Shown: positions 8,666 to 18,440 of the stretch, in pieces
How positions within the stretch are numbered: position 1 is the stretch's first letter
Layout: each line of letters starts with the position of its first letter
NCBI GenBank assembly: GCA_016795365.1
Contig: JAEUHN010000017.1
Coordinates: forward strand, 124,001-188,000
Origin: Verrucomicrobiaceae bacterium
GTDB lineage: Bacteria > Verrucomicrobiota > Verrucomicrobiia > Verrucomicrobiales > Verrucomicrobiaceae
Reading direction: 5' to 3'
DNA length: 64,000 nucleotides
The notes under the pieces: generated by a model
What the model was told of the DNA's origin: nothing
Databases searched by the model: none
The model's input: the letters and a program-made list of their open reading frames with translations, nothing else
Position numbers and translations under genes: made by a program

Positions 8666-11035
8666 ATGCTGATCGAGCCCTTAGACAAGAAACTGTTCCG
8701 CGATTTGTCCCACATGAAGGGACAGATGATCGCGGTCAGTCTTGTGATGGCCTGTGGCCTGGCGATGATGATCATGACACGCTCGCTGATCCTCACGCTG
8801 GAGGGCACGCGCGACGCCTACTACGAGCGCTATCGTCTGGCGGACCTCTTTGATTCGCTCAAACGCGCGCCATTGGCGCTCGCGGATCGGGTAGCGGAAA
8901 TCGATGGTGTAGCGGCTGTCGAGCCACGCGTGGTGGTGGATGTCACACTCGATCTTCCCGGTGTGGCCGAGCCAGCGACGGGGCATATCGTTTCCTTGCC
9001 TGAAGGTCATCCTCAAGTGCTCAACAAGCTCTTCCTTCGCTCGGGGCGTTTGCCGCAGATCGATCAACGCCGCGAGGCTGTCGTCAGCGAAGCTTTCGCG
9101 GGAGCCAACGGGCTTCAGCCTGGGGATCGTGTGGTGGCGGTGCTCAATGGGCGTCGCGACACACTCATCATCACGGGCATTGGCTTGTCACCGGAGTTTG
9201 TATTTGAAGCGAGGGCAGGGGAAACGCTGCCTGACAACAAGCGCTACGGCGTCTTCTGGATGAACTACCAGGCGGTGGCGGTGGCTTACAATCTGGATGG
9301 TGCCTTCAACGACCTTTGCATCGATCTCTCTCCGGGTGTCGCTGCTGGCCAGGTGATTCAAGAGGTGGATCGCATCCTCGCTCCGTATGGCAATGGCGGT
9401 GCCTACACACGTCGTGACCATGGTTCGGCCCAGCGATTGAGCGATGAACTCAATGTGCTCCACGCCCTGTCCGTGGCCTATCCGATCGTGTTCCTCAGTG
9501 TTGCGGCCTTCATGGTAAATGCTGTGCTCGCACGACTCATTCGCCTTCAACGCGAACAGATTGCGCAACTCAAGGCGCAGGGATTTTCGTCCTGGCAGGT
9601 GGGGCTTCACTACATGAAGTTCGCCATGGTCATCGTCGTGATCGGCACTGCGATCGGCGGCATCGCAGGACGGTTCATGGGCGGAGGCTTGGTCAATCTC
9701 TACACCATCTTCTTCCGGTTTCCGTCGCTAGAGTTTCGGATGGACTACAGCGCCCTCGGATTGGCGTTGATTGTCAGCGCGATGGCAGCATCCGTGGGCG
9801 TGATCGGAGTCGTGCGGCAGGCGGTGAATCTTCCTCCCGCCGAGGCCATGCGCCCAGAACCGCCAGCTGACTTCAAGCCTTCGCTCCTAGAGCGACTTGG
9901 CATAGCTCAACGATTCTCTCCAGCCTTTCGCATGGCCTTGAGAAACATCGAGCGCAAGCCGTGGTCGGCGGTGTTCACCATCGCGGGGCTTTCGCTCGCC
10001 ACCGGCCTGATGGTGCTGCCCGGAGCGATGGCTGACAGCATTGATTACCTCCTCACCTATCAGTGGAACATGGCTCAGCGCCAGGATGTGATCGTCTTCC
10101 TCACCGAGCCTGGTTCAGGGAGCGCCTTCCATGATTTGCGTCATCTGCCAGGTGTGATCTCAGCGGAGCCCGTGCGCTCCGTGCAGGCACGGCTTCGCTA
10201 CGGCCCTCATGCTCGCAAGCTGTCGATCACGGGCTTGCCTGCCGATAAGAACCTGAACCGTCTGCTGGATGCCAAGGGACGGTCCATTGATCTGCCAAAG
10301 GATGGCATCGTCATGTCCGACAAGCTCGCGGAAGTGCTCGGTGCGAGGCTTGGCGATGTGGTGCAAGTCGAGGTCCAGGAAGGTGCGAGGCCTGTTCATG
10401 AATCGACCATCGTAGGCCTGGTGGAAGACTTCGCGGGCGTCGCAGCCTACATGGACCTCGGCACCCTGCGGCGATTCATGCGTGAGGGTGATACGATCAA
10501 CGGGGCATATCTCACGGTGGATCAGAAGCAGTGGGAAGCCTTCATGCGCGAGGTCAAAGACACACCGCGCGCTGCCGTGGTGCTGGTGAAGAAGGATCAG
10601 CTTGCCGCCTTTCGAAACACCACGGGCCAGAGCATTGGCATCATTCGAAAGCTCTACTTCGTGCTCGCGGTGATCGTTGCTTTCGGGGTGGTCTATAACA
10701 GCGCGCGCATCGCGCTTTCGGAACGGAGTCGCGATCTGGCCACGCTCCGAGTGGTAGGCTTTAGCCAGAGTGAGGTGGCTGGCGTGTTGCTCGGTGAGCT
10801 CACCTTGTTGGTGGTGACCGCCTTGCCGATTGGTCTTTTGTTTGGTCGCGGTCTGACCACTTGGATCATAAAAACGGTGAGCACGGAAGCGGTGCGAATG
10901 CCACTCGTGGTCTCGTCGTTCACCTATTCGACTGCGATCATCGTGGTGTCAGTAGCCGCTTGCAGCTCCTTCATTGCGGTGTCTCGAATGCTACGAAAGC
11001 TGGACCTCGTGGGCGTGCTTAAGGCGCGCGAATGA
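8666..11035 (+). CDS. FtsX/MacB-type ABC transporter permease, double FtsX
   Basis: A 789-residue membrane protein with two FtsX halves. Membrane segments are apparent near residues 22-42, 270-295, 315-345, 370-395 (first half), 430-450 and, near the end, 665-690, 710-735 and 755-780. The long soluble stretch after each first helix is the MacB-like periplasmic core. NIERKPWSAVFTIAGLSLATGL starts the second half. Such permeases work with a separate ATPase and, in type I-like export or mechanotransmission systems, a periplasmic adaptor. The adaptor gene follows after 39 bases, but no ATPase gene is beside it. Confidence 0.9.
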   Translation: MLIEPLDKKLFRDLSHMKGQMIAVSLVMACGLAMMIMTRSLILTLEGTRDAYYERYRLADLFDSLKRAPLALADRVAEIDGVAAVEPRVVVDVTLDLPGVAEPATGHIVSLPEGHPQVLNKLFLRSGRLPQIDQRREAVVSEAFAGANGLQPGDRVVAVLNGRRDTLIITGIGLSPEFVFEARAGETLPDNKRYGVFWMNYQAVAVAYNLDGAFNDLCIDLSPGVAAGQVIQEVDRILAPYGNGGAYTRRDHGSAQRLSDELNVLHALSVAYPIVFLSVAAFMVNAVLARLIRLQREQIAQLKAQGFSSWQVGLHYMKFAMVIVVIGTAIGGIAGRFMGGGLVNLYTIFFRFPSLEFRMDYSALGLALIVSAMAASVGVIGVVRQAVNLPPAEAMRPEPPADFKPSLLERLGIAQRFSPAFRMALRNIERKPWSAVFTIAGLSLATGLMVLPGAMADSIDYLLTYQWNMAQRQDVIVFLTEPGSGSAFHDLRHLPGVISAEPVRSVQARLRYGPHARKLSITGLPADKNLNRLLDAKGRSIDLPKDGIVMSDKLAEVLGARLGDVVQVEVQEGARPVHESTIVGLVEDFAGVAAYMDLGTLRRFMREGDTINGAYLTVDQKQWEAFMREVKDTPRAAVVLVKKDQLAAFRNTTGQSIGIIRKLYFVLAVIVAFGVVYNSARIALSERSRDLATLRVVGFSQSEVAGVLLGELTLLVVTALPIGLLFGRGLTTWIIKTVSTEAVRMPLVVSSFTYSTAIIVVSVAACSSFIAVSRMLRKLDLVGVLKARE

Positions 11036-11074
11036 TTCATTGACGAACCCTCTCCCTTTAAGCACTTAGCCATC

Positions 11075-12322
11075 ATGTCTTCCTCATCCACCGCCCCCTG
11101 GGATGCGAAGCGCAACACGCCGCGCAAAGGCTGGCTGCGCCGTCTTTTCACATGGGGCGCGTTCCTGGGCCTGATCGTTTTGATTGGCTATGGACTTCGT
11201 CCACGACCGATCGAGGTCGAGTTGGGCGAGATCAAACGTGGTCCGCTCACCGTCCATGTGGTGGAGGAGGGCAAGACTCGCATCCGCAATCGTTACGTCG
11301 TCGCTGCGCCAGTGTCTGGACAAATGAAGCGCGTCACCCTTCGCGCAGGTGATTCAGTAAAGGCTGGAGAAGTGATCACCACGATTGAACCTACGCTGGC
11401 ACCCCTGCTTGATCCGAGATCGAAAGCCCAGGCCGAGGCGCGGGTGAAGGTGGCGGAGGCTGCTAAGATGCAGGCCGAACAATCGCTGACCATGGCGAGG
11501 ACGGCGGAGAAGTTTGCTCTCAGTAACTGGACGCGAGTGCAGGCGCTCAACGAGCGCGGTAGTATCTCCGTGACGGATCGTGAGAACGCTGAGCGCGATG
11601 CGGCGATGCGGCAGCAGGAGGTGAGAGGTGCGGAATTTGCTCTGAAAGTCGCCGACTTCGAGCTTCAGCAGGCCACGGCTGCGCTGGTGCAGATCGAGTC
11701 TCCCGACACTGCGGGTGCCATCATCGAAGTCAGCGCCCCCGTGAGCGGACGTGTGCTGCGAGTTCAGCAGGAGAGCAGCGTGGTTATTACCCCAGGCACT
11801 GCGATTGTGGAGATCGGTGATCCTGCCGATATCGAGATCGAAGCCGAGATCCTCTCGCGTGATGCGATTGCGATCAAACCCAAGTCATCCGTGTTGATCG
11901 AACAATGGGGCGGCGATGCGCCATTGCGTGCTGAAGTTCGTCTGGTCGAACCCGCAGCCTTTACCAAAGTCTCAGCCCTCGGTGTCGAAGAGCAGCGAGT
12001 GCTGGTGCGAAGCGATTTGCTGAACCCTCCTGAAGCGGCCACGCTGCTCGGTGATCGCTATCGCGTGGAGGTGAAGATCGCGATCTGGCACAGCGATGAT
12101 GTGATGCTGGTGCCCGCAGGTGCCCTGTTTCGTGAGGGCAGTGAGTGGAAGACTTTTATCTTCCGTGATGGCAAAGCCCGGACCACGACGGTGGAAGTGG
12201 GGCACACGGATGGACGCATGAGCGAAGTGCTCAAAGGCATTACCCTTGGCGACCAAGTGCTCCTCCACCCGCCCGACACTGTGAAGGACGGGGTGGAGGT
12301 GGTGAAACGCGTCACGCAATAA
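11075..12322 (+). CDS. HlyD-family periplasmic adaptor (efflux RND/MacA-like)
   Basis: A 415-residue membrane fusion protein. A single N-terminal membrane anchor (about residues 28-48, LFTWGAFLGLIVLIGYGL) is followed by the split biotinyl-lipoyl domain (VVAAPVSGQMKRVTLRAGD and EVSAPVSGRVLRVQQES), a helical hairpin of about 95 residues in between (AQAEARVKVAEAAKMQAE...), a beta-barrel domain and a membrane-proximal domain (DGKARTTTVEVGH). It would bridge the FtsX permease encoded 39 bases upstream to an outer-membrane component. No TolC-like gene is present in the window. The stop codon region overlaps the convergent glutaredoxin-like gene by 11 bases. Confidence 0.9.
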   Translation: MSSSSTAPWDAKRNTPRKGWLRRLFTWGAFLGLIVLIGYGLRPRPIEVELGEIKRGPLTVHVVEEGKTRIRNRYVVAAPVSGQMKRVTLRAGDSVKAGEVITTIEPTLAPLLDPRSKAQAEARVKVAEAAKMQAEQSLTMARTAEKFALSNWTRVQALNERGSISVTDRENAERDAAMRQQEVRGAEFALKVADFELQQATAALVQIESPDTAGAIIEVSAPVSGRVLRVQQESSVVITPGTAIVEIGDPADIEIEAEILSRDAIAIKPKSSVLIEQWGGDAPLRAEVRLVEPAAFTKVSALGVEEQRVLVRSDLLNPPEAATLLGDRYRVEVKIAIWHSDDVMLVPAGALFREGSEWKTFIFRDGKARTTTVEVGHTDGRMSEVLKGITLGDQVLLHPPDTVKDGVEVVKRVTQ

Positions 12323-12668
12323 ACTTCACGTTGCCGACGACCCCGCGGGCCATGGCTGCGTGTTGCTCGTCGGTGCATGACGAGTTCGTCGGAGCGTCGG
12401 GCTGCACTTCGTTGGGCTGCACGACGCCGTTGGCAAGCATCCAGGCTTCGACTTCGGCTCCGCTGATGTCTGGCAACATGGTGCCATTGATCTCCACGCA
12501 GGGTGAGAGCGGCTGACCGCTTTTCTGCTCCATCTCCCAGCGGAAGGCAGGATTCTTGATGATGTCCTTCTCTTCGTAAGGCAGATCGTATTTGCGGAAG
12601 ATGGCGCGAACGCCCTCGCTCCATCCGCAGTAGGTCTTGAGGTAGGCTGTGATTTTGGGTGTTTCCAT
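12312..12668 (-). CDS. Glutaredoxin/GST-N-like protein with CGWS motif
   Basis: A 118-residue thioredoxin-fold protein. ITAYLKTYCGWSEGVRAIFRKYDLPYEEKDI matches the first strand, active-site helix and second strand of glutaredoxins; the active site is CGWS, close to the CGFS of monothiol glutaredoxins that carry Fe-S clusters or glutathione. QPLSPCVEINGTMLPDISGAEVEAWM contains the cis-Pro loop (here SPCVEI rather than the usual VP.I) and the following helix. The C-terminal 40 residues (NEVQPDAPTNSSCTDEQHAAM) are extra. It reads convergently into the HlyD gene with an 11-base coding overlap. Likely cytoplasmic redox or cluster-transfer role; inference only. Confidence 0.75.
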   Translation of the reverse strand: METPKITAYLKTYCGWSEGVRAIFRKYDLPYEEKDIIKNPAFRWEMEQKSGQPLSPCVEINGTMLPDISGAEVEAWMLANGVVQPNEVQPDAPTNSSCTDEQHAAMARGVVGNVKFIA

Positions 12669-12720
12669 GGCGGTGAGAGGTTACGCATGAACGTCCGCTG
12701 CGATACTCAAAATGCAATGC

Positions 12721-14079
12721 TCACTCCAGTGTCTTGCGCAGGCGATGGACGGTGCTGACGATGTGCTCCTCCACCTGCTCGCTCCACGGGGCGGGATGAG
12801 ATCCCCACTTCATCGCGTCACCCGCTTCATAGCCCCCTTCCCTCAGCACGCGCAGGCTTGGTATGTAAGTCATGACATCGTTCGAATAGCCCGCCACCCA
12901 CACGTTGGCGTCTTTGATCTCACGCTTGAGGCGCAACGAATAGTCCACAACGACCTCGCCTCCCAGCGTGATCATCGTGAGCTGATCACCGATCCTCAGC
13001 ACCTGGACAGGATACGGATAGTCCTTGGCAAGGCTCCCGCGTGATCGAAGCACTCCCAACAAGCGGCCTGCGTGAGCAGCGTCGAGTTTGCTTGATGACT
13101 TCTGTCGTTCACCGAGTTCCTCAGCCGTGGGGGTGCGGCTGTAGCTGAGCGGAATCTCTTCATACGCTGTGCGCACTGAGCCCGTAAGCGGCTGCAAGTT
13201 TGTCGCGAGTGCCGCATCAACAGCAGAAGCAAGGGAACGCCCATGAGTCTCAGCCATCTCCACCTTGCCACGTGGGTAAGGGTTCTGATCACCACTGCAT
13301 CCGTTGACAAACAATGCCACGGCCCCGGGATGAGCAGCCTCAATGGCTTGCTGAGCATAACCCGCGTAGTCAGCATTGAACTGCTGAAGCCCGAGCGTGG
13401 TGCAGTGGCATGAGTAGCCAAACGCGAGCGCTAGCTCCTTGCCTGAAGCATCGGTGGCGCGCAGAACAGGCACCTGGTGATCGACCGGGCCTTGAGGGTA
13501 AGGATGATTGCTGAAGGACTTGCCACCGGGGCTGGGAGTTCGTCGGTTCATGGCAAAGCCACAGCGGGCGAAGCTGAAGTCCAGATGTGCGGGCTGGAGC
13601 CGTGCGATGCAGTCGCCGACCATCGCTGTCAGCCTCGCTTCCAGCTTCGTTGTGTAAGCCGCAGCCTCTTCTGCTCGTCGCGCCGGTTCATCGGTTGCAT
13701 CCGTTCGTGACGTGCGCAGCTCGGGGCCGCTGTGTGTATGAGAGGCATTGATCAACAACGAGGCAGGCTTGATACCATGTTGCTTCTCAAGAGTGGTCGC
13801 GAGGTTCTCACGCATCGACTTCGGCACTCCGATGAGATCCAGGGTGATGATGGCCACACGCGATTGCGCCTTGTCTTCGATCACGATGGCCTTCGCATAC
13901 AGATCGAGAGTGACACCATCAGCAGGTTTCGTTCGACCTGCATATCCCGCCATCCACATCATGGTATCCGGTGTGATCTTCTCACGAGCAGCTGCGGCCT
14001 TCCATTCTGGTGAAGTTTGCTGGGCCATGCAGTTCATTACTGCGAGTGAAGCGATGACAATGTGTGCGCAAATCTTCAT
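12721..14079 (-). CDS. Neutral/alkaline ceramidase-like secreted amidase (N-terminal domain only)
   Basis: A 452-residue exported protein with a signal peptide (MKICAHIVIASLAVMNCMAQQ). It carries the neutral ceramidase N-terminal fold: AREKITPDTMMWMAGYAGR, LLINASHTHSGPE (zinc-binding HTH, about residues 114-116), YSCHCTTLG (second His) and FVNGCSGDQNPYP, a variant of the NGaaGDidP loop. Neutral ceramidases hydrolyse the amide of ceramide; full-length enzymes are about 650-700 residues and have a further C-terminal domain that is absent here, as in many PVC-group paralogues whose substrates are unknown. I chose the ATG beginning the signal peptide, 27 codons inside the longest frame. Confidence 0.82.
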   Translation of the reverse strand: MKICAHIVIASLAVMNCMAQQTSPEWKAAAAREKITPDTMMWMAGYAGRTKPADGVTLDLYAKAIVIEDKAQSRVAIITLDLIGVPKSMRENLATTLEKQHGIKPASLLINASHTHSGPELRTSRTDATDEPARRAEEAAAYTTKLEARLTAMVGDCIARLQPAHLDFSFARCGFAMNRRTPSPGGKSFSNHPYPQGPVDHQVPVLRATDASGKELALAFGYSCHCTTLGLQQFNADYAGYAQQAIEAAHPGAVALFVNGCSGDQNPYPRGKVEMAETHGRSLASAVDAALATNLQPLTGSVRTAYEEIPLSYSRTPTAEELGERQKSSSKLDAAHAGRLLGVLRSRGSLAKDYPYPVQVLRIGDQLTMITLGGEVVVDYSLRLKREIKDANVWVAGYSNDVMTYIPSLRVLREGGYEAGDAMKWGSHPAPWSEQVEEHIVSTVHRLRKTLE

Positions 14080-14236
14080 GATGGATGGCGTCGATGGTGA
14101 AGTGCTCCGACGAATGCAGAGGCCACATACGCTTGCGTTGAACGTGTTTATCGAACTCATCGAGCATCACACATCGTGTCTCCGATGATGATGTGATCGA
14201 GCTGCACATCATCAATCGATCAAGTCATTGATGATG

Positions 14237-14299
14237 CTGGAAGCCTTGATTTATAAGGCTTCCAGAAACGAGAGCGGCCCTCAGTTTCCTGAGGGCCGC
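14237..14299. terminator. Two tandem perfect hairpins between minus-strand genes
   Basis: Two perfect 11-bp stems stand nine bases apart: CTGGAAGCCTT with a 7-base loop, then GCGGCCCTCAG with a 4-base loop. They lie between the stop of the Cys/Tyr-rich protein gene and the start of the ceramidase-like gene, where a minus-strand terminator is expected, but neither is followed by a clear T-run (the GC-rich one is followed on the minus strand by TCTCGTTTC). A terminator or RNA-stabilising role is the likeliest reading. The rest of the ~290-base gap holds nothing I recognise. Confidence 0.55.
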
Positions 14300-14371
14300 C
14301 TGTTCGTTGGTTGTGGTTGCTGGATCGATGGCAGTGATTTTACTCACTGTTCTCAATGTTAATTTGCACCA

Positions 14372-14719
14372 TCATCGACCAAATGAGAAGTAAAATCCGC
14401 TGCGATGATGATGATTGTCGCAACTTCCGCCGCCACGATTATAGCCTCCGCTATAAGAAGGGTATCTTGGATACGAAGGATATGAATAGACTGGGCGAGG
14501 ATTGCACACGGAGCACGAGCAACGAGACGATTCAGTGACCCATCTTCCCACAGGATTGCCACAGCGATCATAGCCGTAGAATTGATACGTGGCGTAGATG
14601 GGACGTCCGCATGAAGTGTAGCTGACGATGCGTCGGTTGCAGCCGTCGTAGGCTTCAGCTGAAGGTGCAATCACGAAGAGTGCAGTGAGCAAGGTGAGGA
14701 TGGCGAGGATTGATTTCAT
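14372..14719 (-). CDS. Small secreted Cys/Tyr-rich protein
   Basis: A 115-residue protein with a clean signal peptide (MKSILAILTLLTALFVIAPSAEA). The mature part of about 92 residues has seven cysteines (DGCNRR, TSCGRP, DRCGNP, SRCSCSVCNP, SCDN), a run of Pro-Ser-Tyr (YSYPSYPRYPSYSGGY) and ends in a His/Gly/aromatic tail (NHHHRSGFYFSFGR). No family recognised. The composition suggests a small disulfide-stabilised or cross-linked surface protein; the His triplet could bind metal. An alternative ATG four codons upstream would only lengthen the signal peptide. Confidence 0.65.
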   Translation of the reverse strand: MKSILAILTLLTALFVIAPSAEAYDGCNRRIVSYTSCGRPIYATYQFYGYDRCGNPVGRWVTESSRCSCSVCNPRPVYSYPSYPRYPSYSGGYNRGGGSCDNHHHRSGFYFSFGR

Positions 14720-14789
14720 GGTGGTGAACATGGGGTTCGCTGCGTATCGACGAACCCCTTCCCGGCTTATTCAGCCCTTCATGAAAAAA

Positions 14790-16043
14790 TTATCGGAGCG
14801 CTTCGATGCAGGTATCTGCCGCCTTGCCGCCGCTCATCATCATGCCGTTCAGTGACACATCTTCGCAGTAGTCTCCGCAGCGATACACGCCCGGAGCAAG
14901 CACGGATGGCAGAGGCGTGGCACCCACATGCAGCTGTCGTGAAATCGGCTGTGCATTCCGCACCTGGTAGGTTCGCAGGTGATGCCAGTGATCCACCACA
15001 GGACCGAACCAATCGCGCATCTGCTCGCGAACCACTTCGACCAACTCAGCACTCGATGGCGATCCAAGGACGCTGGTGGCGATGAGATGGTGCCCATTCG
15101 GTGCGCGCTCGGGAGCCACGTTGGACACGATGCTCGCGTGATTGACGGGACCACGCAGATCACCATCAAGGTAAAGAATTCGTTCGGCGGGCATCGGCTG
15201 ATCCGTGGCAAAGTAGAGACACGTGGTGGCCCTCATCTCGGGTTGCGAGTCACCAAAAGCAGCTGGGAACAGCCTCGCTGCCTCGGCTTCACCGGTGGCA
15301 ATGATGATGTGACGAGCATGAACGATGAGTCCGCTCTCAAGCACGATTTCGCCGGGATTCACCGCGACGACACGGTGGTTGAAGTGGATGCAGCCCGCGG
15401 GCAGTGGTTTTGCAATCTGATCCGGGATAGCTTGCATCCCTTGTGCGGGGATCGCAGTGCCTCCACGATCACACATGGCGAAGGTGAACTCGAACATCCG
15501 TGATGATGCGTTGAGTTCGCGATCCATGAACACACCTCCGAAGAATGGGCGAAGGAAGTGATTGATGAAGATGGGGCTGAATCCCCAGTCGCGAAGGAAG
15601 TCCATGGTGGGGACTTCCGGGCGATCACGAGGAATCGTGCGAAGTCCCAGCAATTGTTTTCTCAGCAGCAGGGTGAGCCACTTGTCCTTCCAGGGCACCA
15701 TGGCATCTGAGAGATTGCGAAGGGCGTCAGCAGGATGGTGAAGGGGGTCTGCAAGGCGATGACTTTTACCTGCCCACCGAACCATGGCGCCACGGTAAAA
15801 AGACCGAAGTTCGAGGTCGGTGTAGTTCAGGAGTTTCTTGGCAGCTGGATACGCAGGGAGGAAAACCTGGAAACCACGATCCAGGCGAAAGCCATCGACG
15901 ACATCTGTCCGCACCCGACCTCCGATTCCATCCGAAGCTTCGTAGATGGTGAAGCTAAGTCCTGCGTCGTGGAGCTTTCGTGCGCATGACAGGCCTGCGA
16001 CTCCCGCCCCAATGATCGCAATGTCTGGCTGCAGAGTGTTCAT
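14790..16043 (-). CDS. FAD-dependent amine oxidase/protoporphyrinogen oxidase-like flavoprotein
   Basis: A 417-residue flavoprotein of the amine oxidase superfamily. The N-terminal dinucleotide-binding motif is IAIIGAGVAGLSCARKL, ending in the Glu of YEAS and the following GGRVRT, which contacts FAD. The C-terminal FAD-contact segment GVYRCGDYCEDVSLNGMMMSGGKAA closes the fold. Family members include desaturases, monoamine and protoporphyrinogen oxidases; I cannot assign a substrate. It is 125 bases downstream of yajC on the same strand and could be cotranscribed, but no functional link is evident. Confidence 0.88.
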   Translation of the reverse strand: MNTLQPDIAIIGAGVAGLSCARKLHDAGLSFTIYEASDGIGGRVRTDVVDGFRLDRGFQVFLPAYPAAKKLLNYTDLELRSFYRGAMVRWAGKSHRLADPLHHPADALRNLSDAMVPWKDKWLTLLLRKQLLGLRTIPRDRPEVPTMDFLRDWGFSPIFINHFLRPFFGGVFMDRELNASSRMFEFTFAMCDRGGTAIPAQGMQAIPDQIAKPLPAGCIHFNHRVVAVNPGEIVLESGLIVHARHIIIATGEAEAARLFPAAFGDSQPEMRATTCLYFATDQPMPAERILYLDGDLRGPVNHASIVSNVAPERAPNGHHLIATSVLGSPSSAELVEVVREQMRDWFGPVVDHWHHLRTYQVRNAQPISRQLHVGATPLPSVLAPGVYRCGDYCEDVSLNGMMMSGGKAADTCIEALR

Positions 16044-16168
16044 GAGGCTTCGAGGAATCTTGGTCAGGGCTGAGCCGTTGCGCTGGCAGAAACGTGGCGA
16101 CGTCAGATGGTGCTGGCGTCAGCGGTGTCGAAGGGGAGATGCGCAGATGGATTCCGACGCCTGCCAGA

Positions 16169-17667
<1,499 letters not shown>

Positions 17668-17691
17668 TCAAAGGCGGCTTCATGAAACGAA

Positions 17692-17721
17692 ATGGCCGGA
17701 GCCATTCGCGGCCCCGGCCAT
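17692..17721 (-). terminator. Probable terminator after the PSCyt1-SHD1 gene
   Basis: Perfect 8-bp stem ATGGCCGG/CCGGCCAT with a GC-rich interior that can pair further. On the minus strand it is followed by TTTCGTTTC. It lies between the cytochrome-domain gene and tgt, so it probably ends the former's transcript. Confidence 0.6.
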
Positions 17722-17757
17722 ACGCGGATTCGAGAGACTCGAAACCTAAAAGTTCAA

Positions 17758-18312
17758 TTACTGTCCGGCAGCCTTCTTGGCCTGGGCCTGACTTTCAGGG
17801 GAGAGTCCACTGAGGGGCACTTTGAAGTAGGTGCCGTCAGCGGTCTTGATCACCACAGCATCGCCGTCCATCCGATCGAACTCGGCTTGAATCGCTTTGC
17901 CTGCGGTGTTGGTCCACGTCATCGCACCACCAGCAGCCGGAGCTGCTGCGGGAGCGGCACCGCCAGCTTCGAAGCTCGCGCCTTCGGTAATCCAGGCCTT
18001 GATGATACCCACCTCAGCGGGCGTGAGACGGTTCTTGCCCTTGGGGGGCATCACATCATCATCGTCATCGGGAAGGGTGACTGACACCACGAGGCTGCTC
18101 GCATCTGGTGAGCCTGCTTTCACCTGCTTCTTCATGTCGTCCATGCGGTCGATGGCGAAGTCGCCTTTGGTCTTGCCCTTCTTCTCGCTGTGACACTCAG
18201 CGCACTTTTGATTGAGGATGGGAAAGACTTGCTTGGCAAAGTCGGTGGCATTCGCGCTGGCAGTGAAAGCGAGGGCAGCGATGGCGAGCAAGGAAGTGCG
18301 TGGAATGGTCAT
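17758..18312 (-). CDS. Secreted PSCyt1 cytochrome-like plus SHD1-like domain protein
   Basis: A 184-residue exported protein with signal peptide MTIPRTSLLAIAALAFTASANA. Residues 24-120 form a Planctomycete-type cytochrome C domain (PSCyt1): C37AECH41 is the heme-attachment motif and MPPKGKNRLTPAE gives a candidate axial Met. After an Ala/Gly linker, residues 135-184 match the SHD1 (SLA1 homology 1) pattern of PVC proteins: WTNTAGKAIQAEFDRMDGDAVVIKTADG...VPLSGLS. In eukaryotes SHD1 binds NPFx(1,2)D peptides; its role in PVC bacteria is unknown. I chose the second Met because the 20 residues before it are not a signal peptide. Confidence 0.87.
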   Translation of the reverse strand: MTIPRTSLLAIAALAFTASANATDFAKQVFPILNQKCAECHSEKKGKTKGDFAIDRMDDMKKQVKAGSPDASSLVVSVTLPDDDDDVMPPKGKNRLTPAEVGIIKAWITEGASFEAGGAAPAAAPAAGGAMTWTNTAGKAIQAEFDRMDGDAVVIKTADGTYFKVPLSGLSPESQAQAKKAAGQ

Positions 18313-18440
18313 GGAGAGTTTGTGGAGTGAATTTCCGGGCGCGATTCTATGGGGCCGCGCCGAAAAGCGCAAGCCTGACGGATGATGATCCGGCTTTCAA
18401 TGGCTGTGCGCTGTTCCGACCTCCTTCGGGCACCGTGAAA

